The notes: a model not told the origin generated them from the sequence alone. Positions 26,019 through 34,831 are shown, numbered from the stretch's first letter. The stretch is 45,833 bases of DNA from Paracoccaceae bacterium (GCA_014762635.1 JABURR010000038.1:1-45833), one strand, 5' to 3'. Numbers and translations: made by a program.

Positions 26019-26312
26019 CTAGTAGATCAGCGCGCGGTAGATATCCGGAATGACGATGTCGCGCAGGATGATGATGATGATGAAAAGCGCCAGCGGCGCC
26101 AGGTCAAGCGCGCCGGTATCAGGCATCCAGCGGCGGATCGGGCGGTAGATCGGCTCCAGCAACCGGCACAGGCCGTCCCAGATCTGCGCGACCAGAGGTT
26201 GGCGCAGGTTCAGAACCTGGAAGTTGATCAGCCAGCTCATGATGATGTGGGCCAGCATGATGAAGACAGCCACATCGAGCAGGAACATGATGATCTTCAG
26301 AATGGTGAGCAT
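26019..26312 (-). CDS. YggT-family integral membrane protein
   Basis: The 97-residue protein has two hydrophobic segments (MLTILKIIMFLLDVAVFIML and LAPLALFIIIIILRDIVI) around the conserved LLEPIYRPIRRWMPDTG loop that defines YggT (DUF/PF02325). Family members are inner-membrane proteins linked to osmotic tolerance, division or porphyrin export in different species; the role here is not known. Confidence 0.88.
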   Translation of the reverse strand: MLTILKIIMFLLDVAVFIMLAHIIMSWLINFQVLNLRQPLVAQIWDGLCRLLEPIYRPIRRWMPDTGALDLAPLALFIIIIILRDIVIPDIYRALIY

Positions 26313-26446
26313 GGCCTGTTTTCCCCGGATATTATTCCGATCCTACCTAGGGAGTTCGCCCAGCGCTGGCAAGGCGTTGCCGTGGCGTCGTTCTTGACGG
26401 CGCACGGGATGCGGTCCAGTCGTGCGGCCAAAAGGAAAGGCCGCCC

Positions 26447-26983
26447 ATGTACCCCATCGTTCGTATGGTCAAGGAACTCGCGCTGCACGCCCGGTCGGCG
26501 CCGCTGCCGCCGGATGGGACCCATGTCTCGTACCACCTGTGCTGGCCCTGGGACCTGGATGTCTGGATGGAGTTAAACAACGGGCGGACATTGACCCTGT
26601 TCGACCTGGGGCGCATCCCCATGGCGATGCGCATGGGCCTGACGCGGGTTTTGCGGGAAAAGCGCTGGGGCATCACCGTGGCCGGGTCTTCGGTCCGCTA
26701 CCGGCGCCGCGTCCGCCTGTTCGACCGGGTCGAGATGCGCAGCCGCGTGCTGGGGTGGGACGAACGCTTCCTCTATGTCGAGCAGACCATGTGGCGCAGC
26801 AACGGGGCCTGCGCCAACCAGATCCTGTTGCGTAACGCCATCACCGGGCCGAATGGCATCGTGCCCACCGCAGACGTGGCCGCCGCGCTGGGCATTTCCG
26901 CCGAAAGCCCCGAGCTACCCGGCTGGGTCAAGGCCTGGATCGACGCCGATGCGGAACGTCCCTGGCCGCCGGAACGCGCCTGA
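26447..26983 (+). CDS. Hotdog-fold acyl-CoA thioesterase-like protein
   Basis: The 178-residue protein has a hotdog pattern: DVWMELNNGRTLTLFDLGRI resembles the Asn/Asp helix start of the 4HBT/THEM6-type thioesterases, followed by beta-strands (GITVAGSSVRYRRRVRLFDR, FLYVEQTMWR). Members hydrolyse acyl-CoA or acyl carrier protein thioesters. The SD is AAGGAAAGG. It is upstream of the MFS gene by 74 bp and may be co-transcribed. Substrate unknown. Confidence 0.75.
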   Translation: MYPIVRMVKELALHARSAPLPPDGTHVSYHLCWPWDLDVWMELNNGRTLTLFDLGRIPMAMRMGLTRVLREKRWGITVAGSSVRYRRRVRLFDRVEMRSRVLGWDERFLYVEQTMWRSNGACANQILLRNAITGPNGIVPTADVAAALGISAESPELPGWVKAWIDADAERPWPPERA

Positions 26984-27057
26984 CCCTGCAGGCTTGGCTT
27001 GCGGAAACCCGTGTTTGTCTGTTTGATCCCCGCAACGAACAAGAACAGGGGACAACC

Positions 27058-28449
27058 ATGGCGGCGAGCGCGGCGCGTAAGCGGATCTGGGGCTGGATGA
27101 GTTTCGACATTGCCAGCCAGCCTTTCTACACATTGCTTCTGACATTCGTCTTCGGCCCCTATTTCGCTGCGGTGGCGACCGCCGCCTTCATGGCCGAAGG
27201 CCTGAGCGAGACCGTGGCGGATTCCCGTGCGCAAAGCCTCTGGTCGCTGGGCCAGACTGTGACCGGCCTGATCATCGCCTTCTCGGCCCCGCTGCTGGGC
27301 GCCTTCGCCGATACGACCGGGCGACGGATGCCCTGGATCGTGGTCTTCTCGGGCCTCTACGTCTGCGGAACCTGGGCGCTTTGGTGGACCGTTCCGGACG
27401 GCTCGACCCTGTGGCTGGCGCTGATCGCCTTCGGCATCGGCATGATCGGAGCGGAGTTCACCACGATCTTCACCAACGCGATCCTGCCCTCGCTGGGCGA
27501 TGATGAGGACGTGGGCCGGATATCGGGCACCGGCATGGCCGTGGGCTATGCCGGCGGGGTCACGGCGCTGGCAATCATGCTGCTGCTGTTTTCCGAGAAC
27601 GAAACCGGGCGCACGCTGATCGGGCTTGAACCCGCGCTTGGGCTGGATCCGGAGGCCCGCGAGGGGACCCGCTTTGTCGGGCCCTTCACCGCGCTCTGGT
27701 TCGTCGCCTTCATGGTGCCCTTCTTCCTGTGGGTGAAGGAGCCGCCCGCCCCGGCGCAGACCGGTGGCATGGGGCGTGCACTGGCTGACCTGAAACGCTC
27801 GCTCGGCTCGATCCTGAAACGGCCCAGCCTTGCTGCCTATCTCGGCTCCTCGATGCTGTATCGCGATGCGCTCAACGCGCTTTATGCCTTCGGCGGGGTC
27901 TACGCGACACTGGTGCTGAACTGGTCGATCATCCAGATCGGCATCTTCGGGATCATCGGCGCGGTCACTTCGGCAATCTGCACCTGGCTCGGCGGCAAGG
28001 TGGACGCGAAGATCGGCCCCAAACCGGTGATCAAGGCCTGCATCCTTGTTCTGACCGCCGTTTGCGTGGTGATCGTGGGCATGAGCCGCGAGAGCCTGCT
28101 GGGCATCCCGCTGGCACCCGGCTCCGCGCTGCCCGACATCATCTTCTACGTGCTCGGTGCCACCATCGGCGCCACGGGCGGTGTGATCCAGTCCGCCTCG
28201 CGCTCGATGATGGTGCGCCACGCCCATCCGGACCGCCCGACCGAGGCCTTCGGCTTCTACGCCCTGTCGGGAAAGGCCACGGCGTTCCTCGCCCCGGCGA
28301 TGATCGGCCTGGTCACCTATGTGTCGGAAAGTCCACGGATCGGCGTCTCTCCCCTGATCTTTTTGTTTCTTCTTGGCCTCGTTTTGCTACTCTGGGTGAA
28401 ACCGGACGGAGACCGAGCAGAACAATGGTCCGACACTTCCTCGCCCTGA
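27058..28449 (+). CDS. MFS transporter, UMF1/Atg22-like
   Basis: The 463-residue inner-membrane protein has about 12 hydrophobic segments and the UMF1 signature opening (WGWMSFDIASQPFYTLLLTF), the inter-helix 2-3 loop DTTGRRMPW and a glycine-rich IGAEFTTIFTNAILPSL stretch. The UMF1 group is related to yeast Atg22, a vacuolar amino-acid exporter; bacterial substrates are undefined. Its 3' end overlaps the mepA start by 25 bp, so the three genes from here to 30166 are probably one operon. Confidence 0.85.
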   Translation: MAASAARKRIWGWMSFDIASQPFYTLLLTFVFGPYFAAVATAAFMAEGLSETVADSRAQSLWSLGQTVTGLIIAFSAPLLGAFADTTGRRMPWIVVFSGLYVCGTWALWWTVPDGSTLWLALIAFGIGMIGAEFTTIFTNAILPSLGDDEDVGRISGTGMAVGYAGGVTALAIMLLLFSENETGRTLIGLEPALGLDPEAREGTRFVGPFTALWFVAFMVPFFLWVKEPPAPAQTGGMGRALADLKRSLGSILKRPSLAAYLGSSMLYRDALNALYAFGGVYATLVLNWSIIQIGIFGIIGAVTSAICTWLGGKVDAKIGPKPVIKACILVLTAVCVVIVGMSRESLLGIPLAPGSALPDIIFYVLGATIGATGGVIQSASRSMMVRHAHPDRPTEAFGFYALSGKATAFLAPAMIGLVTYVSESPRIGVSPLIFLFLLGLVLLLWVKPDGDRAEQWSDTSSP

Positions 28450-29285
28450 TCCTTGGCGGGCTGATCGCACTGCCCGCGCAGGCGGAACCTATTGCCAAGC
28501 AACTTTTCGGAACGCAGGCGGTGGCCTCGTCCCAGCGCCCGGCCCCTTTTGGGAGCTACGCGAAAGGGTGTCTGGCGGGCGGGGTGGAGCTGCCTGAAAG
28601 CGGCCCGACCTGGCAGGCCATGCGCCTGAGCCGCAACCGCAACTGGGGCCACCCCGAGGCCATCGCCTTCATCGAACGGCTAAGCGCGCGCGCCGCCCGG
28701 CTGCGCGGCTGGAAGGGGATCTATGTCGGGGATATGTCCCAACCACGCGGCGGGCCGATGCTGACGGGTCACACGAGCCATCAGCTTGGCCTTGATGTGG
28801 ATATCTGGCTGCGCCCGGCGAACAATCTGAACCTCAGCCGTCAGGATCGCGAGAACATTTCCTCGATCTCGATGCGCCGCGCCAACGGCGCCTATGTGAA
28901 CGGAAGCTGGACGCGCGCGCATCACGAGCTTCTGAAAGCCGCCGCGCAGGACCCGGCGGTGGCGCGGATCTTCATCTTCCCCGGTGCCAAGGTGCAGATG
29001 TGCAACGACGAAACCGGTGACCGGGCCTGGCTGCGCAAGATCCGGCCCTGGTGGGGCCATCACTACCATTTCCACGTGCGCCTGAACTGCCCGGACAGCG
29101 CGCGCGCCTGCGAGGATCAGGCCCCGCCGCCCCCGGGCGACGGCTGCGCCGAGGCCGTGGGTTGGGTGAACCGCATCCTGAACCCGCCGCCGCCCGATCC
29201 GAACCCGCCATTGCGCACCCCGAAACCGGAGCTGGTCCTGGCCGATCTTCCACGTCAATGCCGCCGCGTTCTCTCGTCGCGCTGA
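28425..29285 (+). CDS. mepA: Penicillin-insensitive murein endopeptidase
   Basis: MepA cuts D-Ala-mDAP cross-links of peptidoglycan in the periplasm. The 286-residue protein has a signal peptide ([20 protein letters not shown]), the LAS-peptidase zinc site in [14 protein letters not shown] (His, Asp) and [10 protein letters not shown] (second HXH), and Cys residues spaced for disulfides. The tail is proline-rich ([15 protein letters not shown]), a plausible linker to the wall. It overlaps both neighbours (25 and 28 bp), which indicates coupled translation. Confidence 0.93.
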   Translation: MVRHFLALILGGLIALPAQAEPIAKQLFGTQAVASSQRPAPFGSYAKGCLAGGVELPESGPTWQAMRLSRNRNWGHPEAIAFIERLSARAARLRGWKGIYVGDMSQPRGGPMLTGHTSHQLGLDVDIWLRPANNLNLSRQDRENISSISMRRANGAYVNGSWTRAHHELLKAAAQDPAVARIFIFPGAKVQMCNDETGDRAWLRKIRPWWGHHYHFHVRLNCPDSARACEDQAPPPPGDGCAEAVGWVNRILNPPPPDPNPPLRTPKPELVLADLPRQCRRVLSSR

Positions 29286-30166
29286 TCCTGCTTTGGCTGG
29301 CGCTTGGGGGCGCCGGTCCGGTCGAGCCCCCGCCCGGCCAAGCCGAGCTTCTGTCGACCTATACCTGGCACAAGGAGGGAGAGGACTTCGGCGGGTTCTC
29401 GGGCCTGGAACTGAACAGTGACGGGCAGCGCTTCACAGTCATCACGGATCGCGCACGCCTCTTCACCGGCCGGATCATCCGTGAAGACGGCAAGATCACC
29501 GGGATCGAAACCGATCCGGCCCTGACCCTTTCCGGCCCGGACGGCCAACCCCTTGGCCGCTACGAAACCGATTCCGAGGGGCTGGCCATCGCGCCGGACG
29601 GCACGCTCCATATCTCGTTCGAGGGCGTGCACCGGGTCCTGTCCTACGCAAGCGCGGACGGCCCGGCCAAGGCCCTGCCCCGGCATGACGATTTCGTGCG
29701 GATGCAACTCAACTCCTCTCTCGAGGCGCTGGCGATCGGGCCGGACGGCACGCTCTACACCCTGCCAGAACGCTCGGGCCGGATGACGAAGCCCTTCCCG
29801 GTCTACCGTTCAAAGGGCGGCACCTGGGACCAGCCCTTCACCATCCCGCGCGAGGGCGAATACCTGCCCGTCGGCGCCGATTTCGGGCCGGACGGGCGGT
29901 TCTACCTGCTTGAACGATACCTCACCGGGATCTTCGGCTTCCGCTCGCGGCTGCGCAGCTTCGCGCTTGGCCCGGACGGCTTTGCGGACGAACGCCTCGA
30001 GCTGGAAACCGGCACCGGGCGGCACGACAACCTCGAGGGGCTCTCGATCTGGCGCGACGAATCCGGCGCGCTGCGGGCCACCATGATCTCGGACGACAAT
30101 TTCCGCACCTTCCAGCGTACGGAGATCGTGGAGTATGGGCTTGGTTCACCGGACGATCAGAACTGA
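29258..30166 (+). CDS. Esterase-like activity of phytase family protein (PF13449)
   Basis: The 302-residue protein starts with a likely signal peptide ([20 protein letters not shown]) and then shows beta-propeller repeats with DG-rich blade turns: [46 protein letters not shown] and [10 protein letters not shown]. This matches the esterase-like/phytase family, a secreted propeller whose substrate is unclear. It follows mepA with a 28-bp overlap. A phosphatase or esterase role in the envelope is inference. Confidence 0.78.
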   Translation: MPPRSLVALILLWLALGGAGPVEPPPGQAELLSTYTWHKEGEDFGGFSGLELNSDGQRFTVITDRARLFTGRIIREDGKITGIETDPALTLSGPDGQPLGRYETDSEGLAIAPDGTLHISFEGVHRVLSYASADGPAKALPRHDDFVRMQLNSSLEALAIGPDGTLYTLPERSGRMTKPFPVYRSKGGTWDQPFTIPREGEYLPVGADFGPDGRFYLLERYLTGIFGFRSRLRSFALGPDGFADERLELETGTGRHDNLEGLSIWRDESGALRATMISDDNFRTFQRTEIVEYGLGSPDDQN

Positions 30167-30228
30167 ACCGACCTGCCTCACATTTCCGCAATTTTCCGCA
30201 CCCATGCGCATAGATTGCGTGAAAAGTT

Positions 30229-30257
30229 TTGACATACACAAAATCTGTGGCACGATT
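30229..30257 (+). promoter_or_regulatory. Putative sigma-70 promoter of the mini transcription unit
   Basis: TTGACA (30229-30234) is a perfect -35 box, with a weak ACGATT -10 candidate after 17 bp. It sits 44 bp upstream of the short ORF's SD, in an AT-rich patch. The -10 assignment is uncertain. Confidence 0.5.
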
Positions 30258-30292
30258 CATGTATCGGCAATTCAATGAAAGGAGGTGGTCCA

Positions 30293-30349
30293 GTGTCTAG
30301 AGTGATATTGGAGAGAGAGGTCGGAACAGTCAGGGGGGCCGTGACCTGA
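30293..30349 (+). CDS. 18-residue short ORF with an extended Shine-Dalgarno
   Basis: GTG-started ORF encoding V/M-SRVILEREVGTVRGAVT, ended by TGA. The SD AAAGGAGG (30278-30285) extends to a 14-nt near-perfect complement of the 16S rRNA 3' tail, at ideal spacing (7 nt). An in-frame ATG at 30275 would give 24 residues but would place the SD inside the ORF. It lies between a -35 box and a strong terminator and is not continuous with a gene. It may encode a small protein or be the translated part of a regulatory RNA; the sequence alone cannot decide. Confidence 0.55.
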   Translation: MSRVILEREVGTVRGAVT

Positions 30350-30379
30350 GGGCAGTCCCAAGGGCAGAACGCTCCTGAT

Positions 30380-30403
30380 TGGGCTCCAGCTCTAACTGGC
30401 CCA
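30380..30403 (+). ncRNA. Hairpin in the 3' part of the mini transcription unit
   Basis: TGGGC-TC-CAG pairs with CTG-GCCCA around a 6-nt loop (8 bp, 2-nt bulge). Between the short ORF stop and the terminator, it suggests a structured RNA rather than an unstructured spacer. Confidence 0.5.
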
Positions 30404-30421
30404 TCTCCCAACATACTCGAA

Positions 30422-30448
30422 GGGCCGCCGACATCCGGCGGCCCTTTT
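30422..30448 (+). terminator. Rho-independent terminator of the mini transcription unit
   Basis: A perfect 9-bp GC stem (30422-30430 with 30436-30444), 5-nt loop, followed by TTTT. It separates the unit from arfB. Confidence 0.88.
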
Positions 30449-30491
30449 CGTGTCGTTTGCCCCGCTCCGCGATGGGCGCTAGGTTCCCGCC

Positions 30492-30914
30492 ATGCTGAAG
30501 ATCACCGACACCATCACCATCGAGGACTGGGAACTGACCGAGCAATTCGTCCGCGCCTCGGGTCCGGGCGGGCAGAACGTGAACAAGGTCTCCTCGGCGG
30601 TGGAACTGCGGTTCGAGGCCGAGCGCAGCCCGAACCTGCCCGACCCGGTGAAGCGCCGGTTGCGCCGCTTGGCCGGGCGCCGCTGGACCAAGGACGGTGC
30701 AGTGCTGATCAGCGTGGACACGACCCGCCACCAGGCCCGCAACCGCGAGATCGCACGGGAACGCCTGGCAGAGCTTATCCGCAAGGCGACCGAAACCCCC
30801 AAACGCCGAATCGCCACGAAACCGACCCATGGTTCCCGCATCAGGCGACTAAAGTCGAAGAAAATTCGCGGCGAAGTCAAAGGGCTGCGCGGAAAGGTAG
30901 GGGAAAGAGAATAA
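30492..30914 (+). CDS. arfB: Alternative ribosome-rescue factor / peptidyl-tRNA hydrolase ArfB
   Basis: ArfB (YaeJ) hydrolyses peptidyl-tRNA on ribosomes stalled at mRNA ends. The 140-residue protein has the catalytic GGQ in ASGPGGQNVNKVSSAVELRF and the basic C-terminal tail (RRLKSKKIRGEVKGLRGKVG) that enters the mRNA channel, as in the family. Length is as expected. It stands alone between the mini unit and the kinase genes. Confidence 0.95.
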   Translation: MLKITDTITIEDWELTEQFVRASGPGGQNVNKVSSAVELRFEAERSPNLPDPVKRRLRRLAGRRWTKDGAVLISVDTTRHQARNREIARERLAELIRKATETPKRRIATKPTHGSRIRRLKSKKIRGEVKGLRGKVGERE

Positions 30915-30930
30915 ATCCCACCCTGCGCCC

Positions 30931-30952
30931 GGACATTGTCCGCCGAATGTCC
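30931..30952 (+). terminator. Possible arfB terminator
   Basis: GGACAT pairs with ATGTCC (6 bp, 10-nt loop), followed by CTCTTAAAA, 16 bp after arfB. It is weak but well placed. Confidence 0.4.
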
Positions 30953-31003
30953 TCTTAAAACTTAGAATCTTTCAAAACTCACTTCCTCCTACTCTGATTA
31001 ATA

Positions 31004-31009
31004 TATAAT
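31004..31009 (+). promoter_or_regulatory. Consensus -10 box before the first kinase gene
   Basis: TATAAT is a perfect -10 within the AT-rich inverted repeat GATTA-ATATA-TAATC (30996-31010). No good -35 lies at 17 bp, so an activator or another sigma factor is possible. The predicted leader would be about 50 nt. Confidence 0.45.
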
Positions 31010-31033
31010 CTTTTATGTAGTTTCGATTTTAGG

Positions 31034-31052
31034 CCGGCTCGGTTTCAGCCGG
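31034..31052 (+). promoter_or_regulatory. Hairpin overlapping the SD of the first kinase gene
   Basis: CCGGCT (31034-31039) pairs with AGCCGG (31047-31052), 7-nt loop. The 3' arm includes the first bases of the GGAG SD (31051-31054) of the kinase gene, so the folded leader would hide it. Confidence 0.5.
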
Positions 31053-31065
31053 AGTGTTAAACAGA

Positions 31066-32145
31066 ATGAACAAGTTCAAAGATCTGGTCGATTTCGGCCC
31101 TGTTGCCCTTTCGGAAGCTCGGAGTCTTCGTGGCTCAGTTCCCGTGACGCCTCTCAAGGCAAAGGACAAGATTGTCGAGCAAGTGGAGTCCATGGCGAGC
31201 GAAGCCATGGCCGCATGGGGTGGCGCAGCCAGCCCGCCGGTGCTTTGGCGCAAGCGCGAAGACCTCGTGTTCAAGGTGGCACGCAGGGACGGAACGATCA
31301 TTTCGATCAGGTTCCATCGCCAAGGCTACCAGGGACAGCGGCAAATCCTGTCCGAGATCTCTTTCCTGACAGATCTGGGAAGATCCGGAATCAACTGCCC
31401 GCGCCCCGTTGCGACGACGGGTGGTGATTTTCTGCTGGAATACCGGGACTATATAGTCACGGCGCAAACCTGGCTTTTCGGTCAGCCCATCGGGTACGAA
31501 GACACGCCGCTGAACGGCGATGCCGCCGAGCAGGTTGATCTGTTCACGTGCATCGGCACCTCCCTCGCCGAATTTCACAACGCCGCCGACCGGATCGACC
31601 CGCCGCACCTTGACAAGAGGCTTCCCTGGAACGCCGAGGGCTTCCTGGGGAAGGCCCCGAACTGGGGCCGTTTCTGGGACAACCCGAACCTGACCTCAGA
31701 AGAACGCAGCGTTCTTCTGGAGGCGCGGGCGGCGGCCTTTTCGGACATGTCAGTGTTGGCCCAGAGCGGTGCCGATTACGGCCTCATCCATGGCGACATG
31801 CGCCGCGAATGCCTTCTTGGCTATGGTGCGAAACTTGCCTTCATCGATTTCGTCGATTTCGGACCGGGCTTCCGTCTTCTGGATATCGCCGGCGTGCTGA
31901 GCCAGAACGTTGACCTTCGGAACCGGGCCGAGCTTCAGGCCGCCCTGGTCACCGGCTACCGGGAAAAGCGGCCCCTGTCAGACAGGACACTGGAATTTCT
32001 TCCGCTGATGATCGCGCTGCGCGACATGAGCCTCTCTGGCTGGGTCGTCGACAGATACAATAGCGAAGAACCCGCAGTTCGCCGTGCCGCGAAGCGGGCC
32101 GTCCGCTCCGCATCGGCTTGGCTGGATGCGCGCTTGGGCGGCTGA
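31066..32145 (+). CDS. APH-fold phosphotransferase-like protein with altered catalytic loop
   Basis: The 359-residue protein matches the aminoglycoside phosphotransferase/choline kinase superfamily: N-lobe strands with VLWRKREDLVFKVARRDG, a catalytic loop LIHGDMRREC and a metal loop FIDFVDFGPGFRLLD. Canonical loops read HGDxxxxN; here the Asn that binds Mg is Cys249, while His242, Asp244 and the DFG-like Asp remain. It may be catalytically weak or regulatory. The next gene, 334 bp on, is a full paralogue with intact Asn. The region is less GC-rich than its surroundings. The ATG at 31066 was chosen for its GGAG spacing over a GTG at 31054. Substrate unknown. Confidence 0.8.
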   Translation: MNKFKDLVDFGPVALSEARSLRGSVPVTPLKAKDKIVEQVESMASEAMAAWGGAASPPVLWRKREDLVFKVARRDGTIISIRFHRQGYQGQRQILSEISFLTDLGRSGINCPRPVATTGGDFLLEYRDYIVTAQTWLFGQPIGYEDTPLNGDAAEQVDLFTCIGTSLAEFHNAADRIDPPHLDKRLPWNAEGFLGKAPNWGRFWDNPNLTSEERSVLLEARAAAFSDMSVLAQSGADYGLIHGDMRRECLLGYGAKLAFIDFVDFGPGFRLLDIAGVLSQNVDLRNRAELQAALVTGYREKRPLSDRTLEFLPLMIALRDMSLSGWVVDRYNSEEPAVRRAAKRAVRSASAWLDARLGG

Positions 32146-32479
32146 TTCGCCCGGGACGCTATGCCGCAGGTCAGGCGGGCGGGCAGTCCGCAGCCAATGC
32201 GTGTATCGCGACGAATTTCAAACAACTTCAATAAGCTGACCGAGGAACGACGCGCTTTTCGGTTGGCGAATTCTTGCTCATCCACCTCCAAATTGCCTCA
32301 ATTCCAGCCAAATTTTCGGCAAGGATCGCAAGCACGGGAGGATGCCGTTGCATGTCCCGACGGACCGAATAATTTGACTGCGCTGGTTTTGTAAGAAGTT
32401 CTTCCGCAGGTTTCGCTTTCGAGCGCCGGGACTTGATGACCGTGTGATTTGATCGACCGCCATGTGATTTCGGCGGGAC
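32146..32479. other. Intergenic region between the two kinase genes
   Basis: About 334 bp without a convincing gene on either strand; a frame on the minus strand runs antisense into the second kinase and has no SD. It is less GC-rich than its surroundings. The octamer TGTGATTT occurs at 32443-32450 and 32463-32470, exactly 20 bp apart (two helical turns), just upstream of the second kinase start. A TTGACT-like -35 is at 32374-32379 without a good -10. Confidence 0.5.
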
Positions 32480-33532
32480 ATGTATGAGAAAACTCACTCG
32501 GTCTCGGACCACCTCGGCGCTGCGCGGGAAGGTGTAGTACGAGTGAATATGATGGCTGATATTGTAACGCTTGACCGTGCGGACAAGATTGCCGCCGATG
32601 CGTTGCGTCATTGGGGCGGGAACGCGAGCGATCCCCAACGTGTTCGCATGCGTGACAATATCATCTACCGGGTTGCCCGCCGCGACGGAACGCTGTCGGC
32701 GCTTCGCATTCACCGGGATGACCGATACTCCTCACAGGCTGTCCGCTCCGAGATCGCCTTCCTGATGCTCCTTGAACGCGCCGATTTCTTGTGCCCTCGC
32801 CCCCTGCGCACCGTGGACAACCGCCTCATGGTGACCGAGGGCGGCTGCGCGGTCACCATGCTGGCCTGGATCTTCGGCAAGCGGGCCGCCGAGATGACCG
32901 AGGATCTGAACGGCCCGTTCGAGAATCGCCAGCGGCTGTTCTTCGACTTCGGCAACGTGATCGCCCATTTCCACAATACCGTGGACGCGATGGAACTGCC
33001 GCTTGGGTTCGAACGCCCCTCCTGGGACGCGGAGGCACTTCTGGGCAACAACCCTCATTGGGGGCGGTTCTGGGAAAACCCGAACCTGACCACCGGCGAA
33101 CGTTCGATCCTGATCGAGGCGCGAAAAAAGGCGCGGGGTGACCTTGAGGACTATATCTCGATTGGTGACGATTTCGGCCTGATCCACGGGGATATCCAAC
33201 TCGAGAACGTGATCGTCTACCAGCGCCGGATGGGCCTGATCGATATGTCGGACTTCGGGCCGGGATTCAGGCTCTATGACCTCTGCAGCGTTCTGGTCGA
33301 CCGGATCGACAGCCCCTACCTGGAACAGGAAACCGCCGCGCTGATCGAAGGATACCGGTCGCGCCGCGAATTGCCGGACCATGCGCTGGACTACATTCCG
33401 ATGATGATCATGCTGCGCACCATGGCCCTGGCAGGTTGGGTCATGGATCGCTTCCACTCCGAAGAGCCCGAGATGCGGGACTATGCGGCCCGCGCCGCGA
33501 AGACCGCGAAGGATTGGCTGGAACAGGGCTGA
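32480..33532 (+). CDS. APH-fold phosphotransferase (kinase), intact catalytic loop
   Basis: The 350-residue protein is a paralogue of the gene before it, sharing the NIIYRVARRDGTL strand, the NPHWGRFWENPNLTTGERSI segment and the C-terminal DRFHSEEPEMR. The catalytic loop LIHGDIQLEN has His236, Asp238 and Asn243, and the metal loop is IDMSDFGPGF, so it should be an active small-molecule kinase (SrkA/homoserine kinase II-like family). The start is uncertain: ATG 32480, GTG 32543 (with GGAAGG 9 nt upstream) or ATG 32549 are possible; the alignable domain begins after 32552. Substrate unknown. Confidence 0.85.
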   Translation: MYEKTHSVSDHLGAAREGVVRVNMMADIVTLDRADKIAADALRHWGGNASDPQRVRMRDNIIYRVARRDGTLSALRIHRDDRYSSQAVRSEIAFLMLLERADFLCPRPLRTVDNRLMVTEGGCAVTMLAWIFGKRAAEMTEDLNGPFENRQRLFFDFGNVIAHFHNTVDAMELPLGFERPSWDAEALLGNNPHWGRFWENPNLTTGERSILIEARKKARGDLEDYISIGDDFGLIHGDIQLENVIVYQRRMGLIDMSDFGPGFRLYDLCSVLVDRIDSPYLEQETAALIEGYRSRRELPDHALDYIPMMIMLRTMALAGWVMDRFHSEEPEMRDYAARAAKTAKDWLEQG

Positions 33533-33538
33533 AACGGT

Positions 33539-34831
33539 TCAGACCAGCACTTCGCGTTCCGCCTGATCGCCCACCCCGAACACGCGCTTGTAGCGCTCGA
33601 TCTCCTCGGGCGGGCCCATGGCCTTCAGTGGGTTGTCCGAGAGCTTCACCGTTGGGCGACCCTCGGCGGCGGCGGCCTTGCAGACCAGGCTGAAGGGCGC
33701 CAGCGCGTCGTCAGTCACCAGGCCCCGGAAATCGTTGGTCATGAGCGTACCCCAGCCGAAGGACACGCGCACCCGGCCCGTGAACCGGGCCTGCAACTCC
33801 TCGATCAGGTCCACGTCCAGCCCGTCCGAGAAGATCACCAGTTTCTCGCGCGGGTCCTCGCCGCGCTCCTTCCACCAGCGGATCGCCATCTCGGCGCCTT
33901 CCACCGGGTCGCCGGAATCTATCCGCACCCCGGTCCAGCCGGTCAGCCAGTCTGGCGCGTTGCGCAGGAAATTCTCGGAGCCGTAAGTATCGGGCAGGAT
34001 GATCCGCAGGTTGCCGGAATGCTCCTCGTGCCAGTCGGCCAGAACCTTGTAGGGCGCCTCGCGCAATTCCTCGTCGGTCTCGGCCAGCGCCGAGTAGACC
34101 ATCGGCAGTTCATGGGCGTTGGTGCCGATCGCCTCGATATCGCGGCGCATGGCGATGCGGCAGTTCGAGGTTCCAACGAATTTCTCGCCCAACCCCTCGA
34201 TCATCGCCTGCACACACCAGTCCTGCCAAAGGAAGGAATGCCGCCGCCGTGTGCCGAAATCGGCCAGCCGCAGGTCGGGTACCGCGCGCAGCCGCTCGAT
34301 TTTTTCCCACAGCTTGGTCATGGCGCGGGCGTAAAGGACCTGCAGTTCGAACCGCCCCATGTCCTTGAGCACCGCGCGCGAGCGCAGTTCCATCAGCACC
34401 GCCAGCGCCGGGATTTCCCAGAGCATAACCTCGGGCCAACTGCCTTCGAAGGTCAGCTCGTACTGCCCGTCACGCTTTTCCAAGTGGTAGGGCGGCAGGC
34501 GCAGGTTCTCGAACCACTCCATGAAATCGGGGCGGAACATCTGTCGCTTGCCGTAAAAGGTGTTGCCCCGCAGCCAGGTGCTTTCGCCCCGGGTCAGACT
34601 GAGCGAGCGCACGTGGTCAAGCTGTTCGCGCAACTCGCCCTCGTCCACCAGTTCAGCCAGGCGCACGTGCTTTGAACGGTTGATCAGGCTGAAGGTGACC
34701 GTCGTCTCCGGCTTGTTGCGGAAGATCGACTGGCACATGAGCAGCTTGTAGAAATCCGTGTCGATCAGCGACCGGACGATCGGGTCGATCTTCCACTTGT
34801 GGTTCCAGACGCGCGTGGCGATGTCGACCAT
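33539..34831 (-). CDS. pncB: Nicotinate phosphoribosyltransferase
   Basis: PncB joins nicotinate with PRPP (with ATP) to make nicotinate mononucleotide for NAD salvage. The 430-residue protein has the family opening ([15 protein letters not shown]), the [11 protein letters not shown] segment with the phosphorylated His, GTSNCRIAM, and the phosphoribosyl-binding [10 protein letters not shown] and FSDGLDV. The SD is GGGGG 6 nt from the ATG. It lies 80 bp downstream of pncA in the same direction; together they convert nicotinamide to NaMN. Confidence 0.95.
   Translation of the reverse strand: MVDIATRVWNHKWKIDPIVRSLIDTDFYKLLMCQSIFRNKPETTVTFSLINRSKHVRLAELVDEGELREQLDHVRSLSLTRGESTWLRGNTFYGKRQMFRPDFMEWFENLRLPPYHLEKRDGQYELTFEGSWPEVMLWEIPALAVLMELRSRAVLKDMGRFELQVLYARAMTKLWEKIERLRAVPDLRLADFGTRRRHSFLWQDWCVQAMIEGLGEKFVGTSNCRIAMRRDIEAIGTNAHELPMVYSALAETDEELREAPYKVLADWHEEHSGNLRIILPDTYGSENFLRNAPDWLTGWTGVRIDSGDPVEGAEMAIRWWKERGEDPREKLVIFSDGLDVDLIEELQARFTGRVRVSFGWGTLMTNDFRGLVTDDALAPFSLVCKAAAAEGRPTVKLSDNPLKAMGPPEEIERYKRVFGVGDQAEREVLV

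Noticed and set aside
32228-32713. 161-codon minus-strand frame between and into the kinase genes
   Set aside because: It overlaps the start of the second kinase antisense, has no SD and no recognisable domain.
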